NCBI GenBank assembly: GCA_035764935.1
Contig: DASTYK010000185.1
Span: 1-45,164 of the forward strand
Reading direction: 5' to 3'
Length of the DNA stretch: 45,164 nucleotides
DNA from: Longimicrobiales bacterium
Lineage (GTDB): Bacteria > Gemmatimonadota > Gemmatimonadetes > Longimicrobiales > RSA9
A program made the position numbers and the translations under genes. Shown here piece after piece: positions 18,800-27,248 of the stretch. Under the pieces are notes generated by a model. It saw only the letters and a program-made list of their open reading frames with translations. It did not search any database and had not been told where the DNA came from. Every line of letters begins with the position of its first letter. Position 1 is the first letter of the stretch.

Positions 18800-19115
18800 T
18801 GCGTTTCGGTCAGGGTGATCCGGGACGTCGGAAAATGCCAGCGGCGGGGTTCAGGCACAACCTTTTTCTGTGTAAAAGCCGGGGCCGCAAGCATTTACGA
18901 GGCATTTCGCACCCTTCTTCCGCCTGCGCTCACGCACGGCGCGTGAACATTGTTCCGGAGCCCGCTACCCTTTTCACGACGTCGCGTCCGGCGACGTGTC
19001 ACGGAGAAAATGCGTGTGCCGCCGCTGCGAGCGAGGCACGGAGGGTGGCGCCCTGCTTGCAATGCCGCAAGGGTGGCAGGCCGAACCGCGACCGGATCAC
19101 GCAAAGAGGTACAGC
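18800..19115. other. Divergent intergenic region
   Basis: About 316 bp between the divergent transglycosylase and metallopeptidase genes. I see short T-rich patches (near 18862 and 18972) that could belong to promoters for either side, but no pair of boxes with good spacing, no repeat and no credible small ORF. Confidence 0.5.
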
Positions 19116-19952
19116 ATGAGGTGGAGAGGCGGGCGCCGCAGCACGAACGTGCAGGATCGGCGCGGGATGCGGGTTGGGCTGGCGGGTGGTGGAATCGGCG
19201 CCGTCGTTCTCACGATCGTGGCACTGCTGCTCGGCGTCGACCCGAACGACATCGCGATGCCGGAGTCCGGGCCGTCTGCCTCCGCGCCACCGCCCGGCGC
19301 CGGTACGCCGGCCGATTCGCTCGCGGAGTTCGTCCAGGTCGTGCTGGGCAGCACGGAGGACGTGTGGGGGGAGTTGTTCCCGGGGGCCTTCAACAGCGCG
19401 TATCCGGAGCCGACGCTGGTCCTTTTCAGTGGCGCTACGCAGTCCGGCTGCGGCTTCGCCCAGTCGGCGGTCGGGCCGTTCTACTGCCCGCTCGATCAGA
19501 CCGTGTACATCGATCTCTCGTTCTATGACGACCTGCACCGGCGACTTGGCGCGCCTGGCGATTTTGCGCAGGCGTATGTCATCGCCCACGAGGTCGGCCA
19601 CCACGTGCAGAACGTGCTGGGCGTGATGGACCAGGTCGAATCGATGAAGCAGCAGGGCTACGACGCCAACGAGCTGAGCGTCCGGACCGAGCTCATGGCG
19701 GACTGCCTGGCAGGCGTGTGGGCCTACCACGGGAACCGGCAGCGCAGCTTCATCGAGCCGGGCGACGTGGAGGAGGCACTCGGCGCGGCTGCCGCGATCG
19801 GAGACGACCGGCTGCAGCGTCAGTCACAGGGGTACGTGGTGCCGGACTCCTTCACGCACGGCTCGTCCGAACAGCGAGTCCGCTGGTTCCGACAGGGGCT
19901 GGGGAGCGGCGACATCAATCGCTGTGACACGTTCGCGGCCGCGTCGCTGTAG
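19116..19952 (+). CDS. YpfJ-type putative neutral zinc metallopeptidase
   Basis: A 278-aa protein of the zinc_peptidase/YpfJ family (Pfam PF04228). An arginine-rich cytoplasmic tail precedes one membrane anchor (about residues 19-41) and a short linker. The catalytic domain has the family's GCGFAQSAVGPFYCP block (about 111-125), the metal motif HEVGHH with His158, Glu159 and His162, and the downstream RTELMADCLAGVW helix that supplies a third ligand (Glu192). The ATG at 19116 is preceded by AGAGG; upstream in-frame codons are rejected because they precede no conserved sequence. The natural substrate of the family is unknown. It converges on the ADOP permease, leaving 17 bp between stops. Confidence 0.9.
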   Translation: MRWRGGRRSTNVQDRRGMRVGLAGGGIGAVVLTIVALLLGVDPNDIAMPESGPSASAPPPGAGTPADSLAEFVQVVLGSTEDVWGELFPGAFNSAYPEPTLVLFSGATQSGCGFAQSAVGPFYCPLDQTVYIDLSFYDDLHRRLGAPGDFAQAYVIAHEVGHHVQNVLGVMDQVESMKQQGYDANELSVRTELMADCLAGVWAYHGNRQRSFIEPGDVEEALGAAAAIGDDRLQRQSQGYVVPDSFTHGSSEQRVRWFRQGLGSGDINRCDTFAAASL

Positions 19953-19969
19953 TCTGGCCGCGGATGATG

Positions 19970-22648
19970 TCACTCCGCCTTGAGCGCCTCCATCGGTCGC
20001 ACGCGTGCCGCCCGCATGGCGGGCAGCCAGCTTGCGAACGCCGCAACCAGCAGCAGCACGCCCGCGACGACGGCGTACGTCAGGGTATCCCTGCCTGACA
20101 CGTGGAAGAGCAACGGCTCGATCCGTCCTGCGAGCAGCACGGCGACGAGCAGTCCCGCCGCGATGCCGGCCATGGTCACCCGTATCCCCCGACCGACGAT
20201 CATGGCGAGGAGCCGGGAATGCTGCGCGCCCAGGGCGGTGCGCAGCCCCAGTTCGCGCGTGCGCTGCGCGACGTCGAATGCGAGCACCGAATACAATCCC
20301 ACCGCAGCAACGAGCAGCGCCAGCAGCCCGAATGCAGTGAACAGCGTGGCGCCCAGCTGCCAGGAGCGGGTGAGCGGCTCCATCCGCTCGGCGAACGGAT
20401 GGATGTCGACGAAGCTGATTCGATTGTCCAGTGCGAGGATCTCGCGACGGACGGCCGCCATCACCGCCGCCTCGTTCCCGGCCGCGCGCAGCATGAGCGT
20501 GGCGCCTGCGAACTGCTCCGCGACCTCGGCGCCGGCCGGCAGCGTGACGTAGTACTGCATGTAAGGATCCTCGTCGAACTCGGCCGCCGTGGCGTCCTCG
20601 ACAACGCCGGCGATCTCGATGCACGGCGTCTCCTCACCGCTGACGCTCATGTAGATGCAGCGACCGATCGGGTCGCCGTACGAGCCGATCTCGCGGGCCA
20701 TCGTCTCGTTCACGACGGCAGCGTACGCGCTCCCGTCGCCGAGACCCCGGCCACGTACCACATCCATCCGCGTGGTCTCCAGGTATCCCGGTGAGACCAC
20801 GTGCACGTGCGCACCGCCGGTCGGCAGAGACCGCAGCGAGTCCACGCCATCGATCCGGATGCCGTAGACGAGGTACGACCAGAACGGCATCGACGAGGTG
20901 AACGCGGCGCTCTCGACGCCCGGCAGCTGCCCGACACGCTCGAGGATCTGTCGCTCCAGGCGAAGCTGCTCCGCCGGTGGGATCGCGTTGCGCGGTGTGC
21001 TCATGTTCGCGTACAGCAGCCCTTCCGGCTCGTAGCCGTGGTCGACACCGCCCGCGTTCGCCATGCTGCGCACGAACAGCCCCGCCCCGATCAGCAGCAG
21101 CACGGACAGCGCAGCCTGCGCAAAGGAGAGCGCCGTTCGCACACGGAGCGCGCTGCGCGTGATGCCCCCGGCACTCGTCCGCAGCACGTCGACCACGTCG
21201 CGCCGGGCCGCCTGCAGCGCAGGCACCACGGCCGACAGGACGCCGGCGAGGAGAGCGAGCGCCCCGGTCGCGAGGAGCACCGTCGTGCTGAGGCCCAGGT
21301 CACTCCATGCGACGTCCGGCAGCAGCAGCCTGCGCAGCGCGCCGCCGCCCCACCACGCGACCGCCAGGGCCGCCGCGCCGCCGAGCAGGCCGAGCAGCGC
21401 ACCCTCGAGCAGGATCCGCCCCACCAGCCGGCCGCGCCCGACGCCGAGCGCCAGCTGGATCCCGATCTCGCGCTGCCGACGCAGCATGCGCGCAAACAGG
21501 AGGTTCGCAACGTTGATGCATGCGATCAGCAGCACGACGAGCGCGACACCGGCCAGCCAGCGTGCGACTGCCGGCTCGCTGCCGACACCCGGGCGCTCCG
21601 CAACCACCAGCGGATACGCCTCGATGCGTGTGTCCGCACCGTAATTGCCCTCCGCGATCTGCGACTCGCGTCCCGCGACGTGCAGCGCCGTGGCCTCCGC
21701 ACCGGCCTGCGCGGGCGTCACGCCTTCCGCGCGCCGCACGAGTGTCCGCATCCACCACCAGTTGCGCGAGTCGGCCCAGCCCTCGGGAGCGAGGTCGCCC
21801 TGCGCGACCTCGAGCGGGAACCACAGCTCTGCCGGCGTCAGGTCGATCGTCGTCAGACCCTGCGGTGCGACTCCGATGATGGTGTACGGATTGCCGGCGA
21901 GCTGCACTGTTCGGCCAAGAACGTCCGATGCACCACCGAGCTGGCGTTGCCAGTAACCGTATCCGACCACGGCTACGCGCTCACCGCCCAGGCGCGACTC
22001 CTCGTCCGTGAAGAACCTTCCGACGTGCGGACGGACACCGATCAGGTCGAAATAGTCGCCCGTCGCAAGCACCGTCCGGGCCAGGTGCGCCGATTCGCCA
22101 TGGCCGATCGTCAGCTCGCGCGGCGCGTACCCTGCAACGGCGGAGAACGACTTCGCCCCATGCAGGTCCCTGTAGTCCGGGTACGTCATGTACTCCGTCT
22201 GCGAGCGTTCACCACGCGGTTCGTCGAGCCGGTCGATGACGACCCGGTTCACGTCATCCGCCGCAACGACATGATCCGGCGGACGCAGCATCAGTCGATC
22301 GATGATCTGCAGAATCGTCGCATTCGCGCCCACACCGAGGGCGAATACGACGACGATGCCGATCGTCATGCCCGGCGTGCGCGTGAGCCCTCGCACCGCC
22401 TCCCGCACCGCCTCGCCTGCAGCTCCCAGTCGCCCGCTCCAACGCATACGCCGCTCCCGGCTACGGTTCAGGTTCAGCAGCTCCCGGCGATAGCGCGTCT
22501 CGTCACCAAAGCGGCGGTGTACCTCCGACTCCGCCGCCGGTCGCGTCCAGCCGCGACGCACCAGGTCGTCCACCGCTTCCGCGAAGTGGAACGCCAGCTC
22601 CTCGCTGACATCGCGCTCCACACTGCCGAGACGCAGCATTGGCCTCAT
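19970..22648 (-). CDS. ADOP-type duplicated FtsX/MacB-like ABC transporter permease
   Basis: An 892-aa permease. An N-terminal soluble segment (1-52) has the ADOP hallmark of a charged helix pair and RRFGDE. The first membrane helix (about 55-78) leads to a large MacB-like periplasmic domain (with SFSAVAGY and GRFFTDEESRLGGERVAVVG). Three helices of an FtsX domain (about 360-490) follow, then one further helix, a second periplasmic domain and a final FtsX triplet ending in LPAMRAARVRPMEALKAE. Duplicated orphan permeases of this kind are frequent in Acidobacteria and Gemmatimonadota. They usually lack an adjacent ATPase, as here. The start has GAGGA 6 bases upstream and lies 37 bp after padR, so the two form an operon. 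Substrate is unknown; efflux or lipoprotein/lipid handling is possible. Confidence 0.92.
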   Translation of the reverse strand: MRPMLRLGSVERDVSEELAFHFAEAVDDLVRRGWTRPAAESEVHRRFGDETRYRRELLNLNRSRERRMRWSGRLGAAGEAVREAVRGLTRTPGMTIGIVVVFALGVGANATILQIIDRLMLRPPDHVVAADDVNRVVIDRLDEPRGERSQTEYMTYPDYRDLHGAKSFSAVAGYAPRELTIGHGESAHLARTVLATGDYFDLIGVRPHVGRFFTDEESRLGGERVAVVGYGYWQRQLGGASDVLGRTVQLAGNPYTIIGVAPQGLTTIDLTPAELWFPLEVAQGDLAPEGWADSRNWWWMRTLVRRAEGVTPAQAGAEATALHVAGRESQIAEGNYGADTRIEAYPLVVAERPGVGSEPAVARWLAGVALVVLLIACINVANLLFARMLRRQREIGIQLALGVGRGRLVGRILLEGALLGLLGGAAALAVAWWGGGALRRLLLPDVAWSDLGLSTTVLLATGALALLAGVLSAVVPALQAARRDVVDVLRTSAGGITRSALRVRTALSFAQAALSVLLLIGAGLFVRSMANAGGVDHGYEPEGLLYANMSTPRNAIPPAEQLRLERQILERVGQLPGVESAAFTSSMPFWSYLVYGIRIDGVDSLRSLPTGGAHVHVVSPGYLETTRMDVVRGRGLGDGSAYAAVVNETMAREIGSYGDPIGRCIYMSVSGEETPCIEIAGVVEDATAAEFDEDPYMQYYVTLPAGAEVAEQFAGATLMLRAAGNEAAVMAAVRREILALDNRISFVDIHPFAERMEPLTRSWQLGATLFTAFGLLALLVAAVGLYSVLAFDVAQRTRELGLRTALGAQHSRLLAMIVGRGIRVTMAGIAAGLLVAVLLAGRIEPLLFHVSGRDTLTYAVVAGVLLLVAAFASWLPAMRAARVRPMEALKAE

Positions 22649-22685
22649 GCACGTTCCTCGATCTGTCGATGAACCGCCGCATCAC

Positions 22686-23036
22686 TCACGTACTGGCAAT
22701 CTCCGCCGGCGCGTGCAGCACCTTCGAGACGGCTTCCGCGTACCGCTTCCACGCACTCGCCTTCCGCTCCAGCTGGTCCCGGCCACGTGCCGTCAGCGTG
22801 TAGTACTTCGCACGCCGGTTGGACTCGGACAGCCCCCACTCCGCCGCAACCCAGCCGCGTCGCTCGATCCGGTGCAGTGCGGCGTACAGGGCGCCGTCCT
22901 CGATCTCCAGCACGCCGTCCGTCGCGTCCCGCACCCAGCGCGCTACGGCATAGCCGTGGCGCGCGCCGAAGATCAGCGCCTTCAGTACGAGCAGGTCAAG
23001 TGTGCCCTGGAGCAGGTTCAGATCCTCGTCGCGCAT
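22686..23036 (-). CDS. PadR family transcriptional regulator
   Basis: A 116-aa winged-helix repressor. The PadR domain covers most of the protein: NLLQGTLDLLVLKALIFG as first helix, the HGYAVARWVRD helix-turn-helix, then the DGALYAALHRIERRGWV recognition region and the RRAKYYTLTARG wing. A short C-terminal helix (about 90-116) serves dimerisation. The ATG at 23036 is chosen because GAGGGG lies upstream and the PadR fold begins directly; longer upstream frames are not conserved-looking. It precedes the ADOP permease in one transcript, the usual arrangement for this pair. A palindrome overlapping its own ribosome-binding site suggests autoregulation. Confidence 0.93.
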   Translation of the reverse strand: MRDEDLNLLQGTLDLLVLKALIFGARHGYAVARWVRDATDGVLEIEDGALYAALHRIERRGWVAAEWGLSESNRRAKYYTLTARGRDQLERKASAWKRYAEAVSKVLHAPAEIAST

Positions 23037-23041
23037 CGCCG

Positions 23042-23063
23042 TTCCCCTCAAGTGTTGAGGGAA
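23042..23063 (-). promoter_or_regulatory. Palindrome over the padR ribosome-binding site
   Basis: CCCTCAA-GTG-TTGAGGG forms perfect 7-bp arms (23045-23051 and 23055-23061), with flanking TTC/GAA offset by one base. On the minus strand it contains the GAGGGG Shine-Dalgarno of padR. It could be a PadR operator or an mRNA hairpin hiding the ribosome-binding site. Confidence 0.5.
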
Positions 23064-23157
23064 GGATGCCGCCAGGTGCCGGGTGTGGAACAGGGACGTG
23101 GGACGAACGACGGGAGAGGCAGGGCGAGAGGTCGGCAGGTTCGGTCGGAGCTGTGCT

Positions 23158-23229
23158 GGCGGGGCGGCGCCAGCGAGGTCCGCCCTGCAGGCGATCATGC
23201 GGGGCAGGGCCTGCGATCACCGCCCCGCC
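23158..23229 (-). terminator. Possible terminator hairpin downstream of hsp33
   Basis: A 10-bp inverted repeat (23158-23167 and 23220-23229) encloses a smaller GCAGGC/GCCTGC pairing directly after the hsp33 stop. No T-run follows, so it may be a structured 3' end without classical intrinsic termination. Confidence 0.35.
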
Positions 23230-23234
23230 GCCGG

Positions 23235-24128
23235 TCAGGCGGCGCGGCGCGCGAGCTCCCTCAGCTCTTCGTCGGTGAAGGAGTAGGCCCTGAGGCAGAA
23301 CTCGCACTTCAGTTCGGCGCCCGTGTCGTCGGGGCGCTCGCGCAGCTCCTCGATCTGGTCGGCGCCGAGCAGCAGCAGGGCGCGCTCGGCGCGTTCGCGG
23401 CTGCACGGGCAGTGGAAGCTGACAGGCTTCCGGTCGAGGACGGTGAAGCCGGCGTCGCCGAAGATCCGGTCGAGGATGTTTTCCGGAGTCTCGTGCTGCC
23501 TGAGCATGGTGGTGGGGTGCGGCATCGCCCGCACCGCAGTCTCGATCGCGATCGCATCGCGGTCGCTCATGCCGGGCATGAGCTGCACGATGTAGCCGCC
23601 CGCGGCCTCGATGGACTCGTCGGGCTGCACGAAGACACCGATGCCGACGGCGGACGGGACCTGCTCGCTGGTCGCCAGGTAATGCGCCAGGTCTTCACCG
23701 ATCTCGCCGCTCACGATGCCGACGGTCCCGCTGTACGGCTGGCGCATTCCGAGATCCTTGGTGACGGTGAGCCGGCCATCGGTGCCCACGGCGCCGCGCA
23801 CGTTCAGCTTGCCGTTGCGGACCTGCTCGACGTTGGGGCGCGGTGTAGCGACCAGGCCGCGCACCTCGCCTTTGCCGTTCGCGGATGCGAGCAGGGTCCC
23901 CGCGGGCCCGTCGCCCTGCACACGGATGGTTACGAGCTGGTCGTCCTCCTTCAGCATGGCGCCGAAGAGAAGTGCGCCCGTCGAGAGGCGCCCGAGGGCG
24001 GCGCTCACCGCGGGCTCCGTCTGATGCCGTGACGTGAGCTCACCCACGACGTCCGTCGCATCGACGGCGAACGCGCGCACGAGCCCGTCATAGGCGGAAG
24101 CGCGGACGAGGTAGTTCCGGTTCTGCAT
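23235..24128 (-). CDS. hslO: Hsp33 redox-regulated chaperone
   Basis: A 297-aa cytoplasmic holdase chaperone activated by oxidation. The N-terminal substrate-binding domain is recognisable from RNYLVRASAYDGLVRAFAVD and the conserved GALLFGAMLK and GEIGEDLAHYL blocks. The C-terminal redox switch has the zinc cysteines Cys240 and Cys242 (HCPC) and Cys275 and Cys278 (CEFC). The first pair is CxC and the second CxxC, as in the family. All four cysteines are present, so the switch should work. The start at 24128 has GAGGG upstream. It follows groES by 67 bp, with a hairpin terminator in between, so part of its expression is probably set by read-through from groES. Confidence 0.95.
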   Translation of the reverse strand: MQNRNYLVRASAYDGLVRAFAVDATDVVGELTSRHQTEPAVSAALGRLSTGALLFGAMLKEDDQLVTIRVQGDGPAGTLLASANGKGEVRGLVATPRPNVEQVRNGKLNVRGAVGTDGRLTVTKDLGMRQPYSGTVGIVSGEIGEDLAHYLATSEQVPSAVGIGVFVQPDESIEAAGGYIVQLMPGMSDRDAIAIETAVRAMPHPTTMLRQHETPENILDRIFGDAGFTVLDRKPVSFHCPCSRERAERALLLLGADQIEELRERPDDTGAELKCEFCLRAYSFTDEELRELARRAA

Positions 24129-24141
24129 GCTGCCCTCATTC

Positions 24142-24172
24142 AAAACGAACCGGCCCCGATATGCGGGGCCGG
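24142..24172 (-). terminator. Intrinsic terminator/attenuator between groES and hsp33
   Basis: On the minus strand a perfect 8-bp GC stem (CCGGCCCC/GGGGCCGG, 24150-24157 and 24165-24172) with a 7-base loop is followed by TTCGTTTTG. It lies 13 bp before the hsp33 start and 23 bp after the groES stop, so it may limit transcription into hsp33. Confidence 0.7.
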
Positions 24173-24195
24173 CAGATATCACGGCTGTGTGCCGC

Positions 24196-24588
24196 CTACC
24201 AGCGGTCTTCGGGCGGCGGTTCACGTACGAGCCCGAGGATCGCCGCCTGTGGCACGACGAGGAATTTCCTGCCTTCGAACGTGATCTCGACAGCGGCGCG
24301 TCGGAAGAAGATCGCGTAGTCGCCGACCTGCGCCTGTACCGGCAGGAACCGCGGTTCGCCGCCGGACATCTTCCACGGCTCGTCGCCGAGGTCGGTCGGA
24401 GCGGAGATGGGCGTGCCCGGCCCGACCGCTACCACCGTGCCCGTCTGCACGGCCTGCGCATCCACCGCCGATGGCGGCAGGTACAGGCCCACGCGGCTGC
24501 GGTCCTCGCCTTCCTCGGGGGAAATCAGGACGCGATCGCCAACGACGATCAGCCGCTTGGATCCGGAGTCTGAGTTGTTCGCTGTCAT
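24196..24588 (-). CDS. groES: Divergent GroES-like co-chaperonin
   Basis: A 130-aa Cpn10/GroES-like protein. The core is present: VVGDRVLISPEE at the start, the mobile-loop tip region RVGLYLPPSAV, the GTVVAVGPG strand, VGDYAIFFRRAAVEI and a final VVPQAAILGLV. Compared with the usual 95-100 residues it is about 30 residues longer. Much of the extra length is a hydrophilic insertion after VAVGPG (about residues 60-85) where the roof loop normally is. No groEL is adjacent; the next gene is hsp33. It may be a specialised co-chaperonin or serve a GroEL encoded elsewhere. The ATG at 24588 opens the transcript. Confidence 0.87.
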   Translation of the reverse strand: MTANNSDSGSKRLIVVGDRVLISPEEGEDRSRVGLYLPPSAVDAQAVQTGTVVAVGPGTPISAPTDLGDEPWKMSGGEPRFLPVQAQVGDYAIFFRRAAVEITFEGRKFLVVPQAAILGLVREPPPEDRW

Positions 24589-24627
24589 GGCCGACTAATA
24601 ACCCCGTGTGCGTGACAAGTTTCGGCG

Positions 24628-24650
24628 TCCGCGAACGCGATAATCGCGGA
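24628..24650 (-). promoter_or_regulatory. Dyad upstream of groES
   Basis: TCCGCG...CGCGGA arms enclose a second small palindrome CGCGAT-A-ATCGCG, 40-60 bp before the groES start. It does not match the CIRCE element. It may be an operator; the short arms and the GC-rich context leave this uncertain. Confidence 0.3.
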
Positions 24651-24795
24651 TGGCAGCCGGTCGATGCCGCCTCGCGCGACCGGTCACGCGCGCCGCGTCG
24701 TCCATCGTGGTTCGCCGTGACGGCCGCTTGGGCCATGGGCGCGCGCGGATCCGCGTCGCAGCTTGCCGTGCGGTCTCAGCCACGAGGAGGCGGGA

Positions 24796-24984
24796 ATGCG
24801 GCAGGACGAGGACGACCGGCGCGCCTACACGTTCCTGCTCGACCCGGTGCTGGTCGAGCGCGCGCGACGGGAGGTCGGCGAGAACGACGTCGTTCGCAGC
24901 ATCGAGGCGGCCTTGGCGGCGGCCATCGACTACCACATGTGGGTGCGCGAGGTCGCGGCCGGAAAGCGGGACGTGCTGTCCTGA
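24796..24984 (+). CDS. Small antitoxin-like (ribbon-helix-helix type) protein
   Basis: A 62-aa protein preceded by an ideal ribosome-binding site (AGGAGG, 6 bases before the ATG). The sequence AYTFLLDPVLVERARREVG followed by DVVRSIEAALAAAIDYHMW resembles the strand-helix-helix layout of VapB/RHH antitoxins. No toxin gene sits next to it: downstream is the convergent TPR gene after 58 bp. It could be an orphan antitoxin or a small DNA-binding protein. Coding status is well supported by the ribosome-binding site; function is inference. Confidence 0.65.
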   Translation: MRQDEDDRRAYTFLLDPVLVERARREVGENDVVRSIEAALAAAIDYHMWVREVAAGKRDVLS

Positions 24985-25042
24985 CGAGGCGCCGCCGTCG
25001 GTCCGGCTCGCGGCGCCCCGGAAGGAGCCTGGCGTGTCCTGC

Positions 25043-26332
25043 TCAGCGCCGCGCCTGCGTCACGACGCGCAACGCGCCCGCCGCGATCTCCGCCGCAAGC
25101 TCGCGCGTATCGTCGGCCGGCGCCGGGGGATGGTGCAGCCCCGCCAGGATGACGCCGTCGTGGTGCGCGGCGGCCACGGTGCACAGCTCCTGGGCGCGGC
25201 TCTTCAGGCGCGGGTCACCGTGCGCGTCGGCCAGGTTCAGCGTGGCGTTCGCGTGTGCGAGGCCGCGCTCGGCATCGCCGGCCAGCACGCAGGCGCGGCC
25301 CAGCTCGAGCAGGAAGCCGGCGCGCTGACCATCGTGCAGCTCCAGAACCTCGCGCATTGCACGATCGTGGCGATCCCGGAACCCGGCGGCGTCGCCGCTC
25401 TCGGCGGCGGAGACGGCGGCGCGCGTGAGCGGTGCCGCCCGCTCTGCCGAACCGATGGCGGACTGCGCGAGGGCGCCGTAACACGCGTCGGCGCCGTCGT
25501 AGAGGCGGAGCAGGCGCAGCCCATCCGCAATGCTGATCAGCAGTCGCCGGCGACGCTCGATGTCATTGATCCGGTGCAGCGCAAACCACCCCTCGTGCAC
25601 GGCCACTTCGGTGTGACCCGCCGCCAGTGCGGTTGCAGCGAGCGCTTCGGCTCCGTCGGCCAGCAGCAGCTCGTCCTTCCATTCGGCGACGCGCTTGCGC
25701 ACGCCGGCCAGGAGTCGTGCCGCCTCGTTCTGATCGCCGCGCACGTGGTACAGTGTGGCCAGCTCGGTCACGGCGTTCGCCCATGCCGCGCGGAAGCTGG
25801 GTGGCGCGGCGCGCTCTGTCGCCTGCGTGCTCCACTCCTCGGCCTCGTGCCAGCGGCCGCTCTTGCGGGCGAGTCGTGCGAGCGACGTACACGCCCGCGC
25901 CTCCACGCCCGGATTCGCGTGCGCGCCAGCCGCGAGTGCGGTATGCGCGAACTCCGTCGCTGCTTCGTAATGGGAGCGCGCCTCCGCCATTGCCGAAACA
26001 TCGAGCGCCGCGAGCGCCACGCGCTCGGGGACGCGCGTGCCCACGGCGTTCAGAAACGAGCGCAGGCGCGCCTGCTCGAGCGCACTCGCCGGCATGGTGT
26101 CGAGCACCGCACGCACGGCAGCGATCTGTCGGTCGTGCGAGTCGAACGGCACGTCGAAGCCGCGATCGACCAGGCGGCGCACCGGCCGGAGAGCGAGGAA
26201 GAAGAGGCGCATCCGGTTCGCGAGCTCGGTGTCGCGCTCGCGACCGTTCAGCTCGCGCAGCACGCACCATCCCGGGATCGCCTGTGTGCGAGGCGGCAGC
26301 GGGAGCGCAGCAATCCGATCGTAGCGGGCCAT
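25043..26332 (-). CDS. TPR-like helical repeat protein
   Basis: A 429-aa soluble protein made almost entirely of paired helices rich in alanine, leucine and arginine, consistent with tetratricopeptide-like repeats from about residue 100 to 400. Examples are SHYEAATEFAHTALAAGAH, GRWHEAEEWSTQATERA and AGDAERGLAHANATLNLADA. The N-terminal 90 residues form a distinct region. No signal peptide or catalytic motif is seen. AGGAGG precedes the ATG, and the start codon overlaps the stop of the upstream regulator gene (TGATG), so the two proteins are made together. A role as partner or sensor for that regulator is likely by context. Confidence 0.85.
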   Translation of the reverse strand: MARYDRIAALPLPPRTQAIPGWCVLRELNGRERDTELANRMRLFFLALRPVRRLVDRGFDVPFDSHDRQIAAVRAVLDTMPASALEQARLRSFLNAVGTRVPERVALAALDVSAMAEARSHYEAATEFAHTALAAGAHANPGVEARACTSLARLARKSGRWHEAEEWSTQATERAAPPSFRAAWANAVTELATLYHVRGDQNEAARLLAGVRKRVAEWKDELLLADGAEALAATALAAGHTEVAVHEGWFALHRINDIERRRRLLISIADGLRLLRLYDGADACYGALAQSAIGSAERAAPLTRAAVSAAESGDAAGFRDRHDRAMREVLELHDGQRAGFLLELGRACVLAGDAERGLAHANATLNLADAHGDPRLKSRAQELCTVAAAHHDGVILAGLHHPPAPADDTRELAAEIAAGALRVVTQARR

Positions 26333-27108
26333 CAGGGACCTCCTCTCGGCCGGGCGTGGCACTCGACTGCAAAGCTCTCGAGGGCCTGATCGAATGCCTC
26401 GGGGTTGCGCAGCGGCGTCGGTCGACCGCCGATCGTCGCCTTGATCGCACGACGGAACGCCGCGCCGGACGAGTAGCCGAGCTGTGATGCGACGCTCTCG
26501 ACGCTGCGTCCCTCCTCGAGCAGCCAGCGCAGGCCGAAGAGAACGCGCAGCCAGAGCAGCAGCCGCCCCGGCGTGGGGAGCTGCATCACCTCGCAGCGCC
26601 GCTCCAGCGTCGAGATCGAGTAGCGGAACGACGCGGCGAGCTCGGGGACCTGGATCCCGTCCGGAATCCGCTCGGCCGCGGTCGTGATCAGCTCCAGCCC
26701 ACTCTCGTCGATCCGCCCCTGCAGCCGATCACGCAGCAGGTGCGGCAGCGTTGCCTGCAGCGACGCATCGATCACTTCGGAAATGAGCGCGGCATCGGTG
26801 GCATCCTGCGTCAGCACGATCTCGCGCGCACCCGCCTTGCCGATGCGGAACAGCTCGCGTCCATCCGGATCGCCCCAGCTCACGAGCGGCGTGAGCGGGA
26901 ACCGCTGGGCGAAGCGGTACACGCGCAGCGCGCCATCCTTGCGCGGCTCGGCGTGCAGGTCGGTCACGACGACGGCAACAGGACGGTCGCGGACCAGCGC
27001 GTTCAGGCCGCGCCAGGAATCCGCCCAGAGCAGACGATGCTCACCGGCCGCGTGCATCAGCGCACTGCGATCGGCTTCGTTCGGAAGAAGCGCTGCGATG
27101 AACGCCAT
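26332..27108 (-). CDS. AraC-like DNA-binding regulator with receiver-like N-terminal domain
   Basis: A 258-aa predicted transcription factor. Residues 1-120 look like a degenerate receiver or sensor domain: one aspartate in VAVVVTDLHAE at the place of a phospho-acceptor, but without the usual acidic pair and lysine. The C-terminal part carries an AraC-type helix-turn-helix: a first helix set near GIQVPELAASFRYSISTLER and the second near RSVESVASQLGYSSGAAFRR. It is followed in coupled fashion by the TPR gene. The start at 27108 has only a weak ribosome-binding site. Targets are unknown. Confidence 0.82.
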   Translation of the reverse strand: MAFIAALLPNEADRSALMHAAGEHRLLWADSWRGLNALVRDRPVAVVVTDLHAEPRKDGALRVYRFAQRFPLTPLVSWGDPDGRELFRIGKAGAREIVLTQDATDAALISEVIDASLQATLPHLLRDRLQGRIDESGLELITTAAERIPDGIQVPELAASFRYSISTLERRCEVMQLPTPGRLLLWLRVLFGLRWLLEEGRSVESVASQLGYSSGAAFRRAIKATIGGRPTPLRNPEAFDQALESFAVECHARPRGGP

Positions 27109-27248
27109 GCGAATCGTCCGTGCTCACGGGCACACAATGCGCCGCCCCACGGGAGTGTGGAGCGGCGCCCTGCACCGGGAATAATGAGATGACCCGCCCG
27201 AGTTGCTCCTGCTGCGCCGGGGCGGACGGCGATGTCGGACCGCAGGCG

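Noticed and set aside
27139-27168. Hairpin GCGCCGC...GCGGCGC after the long acyl-CoA dehydrogenase as terminator
   Set aside because: Large imperfect loop and no T-run on either strand; too weak to call.
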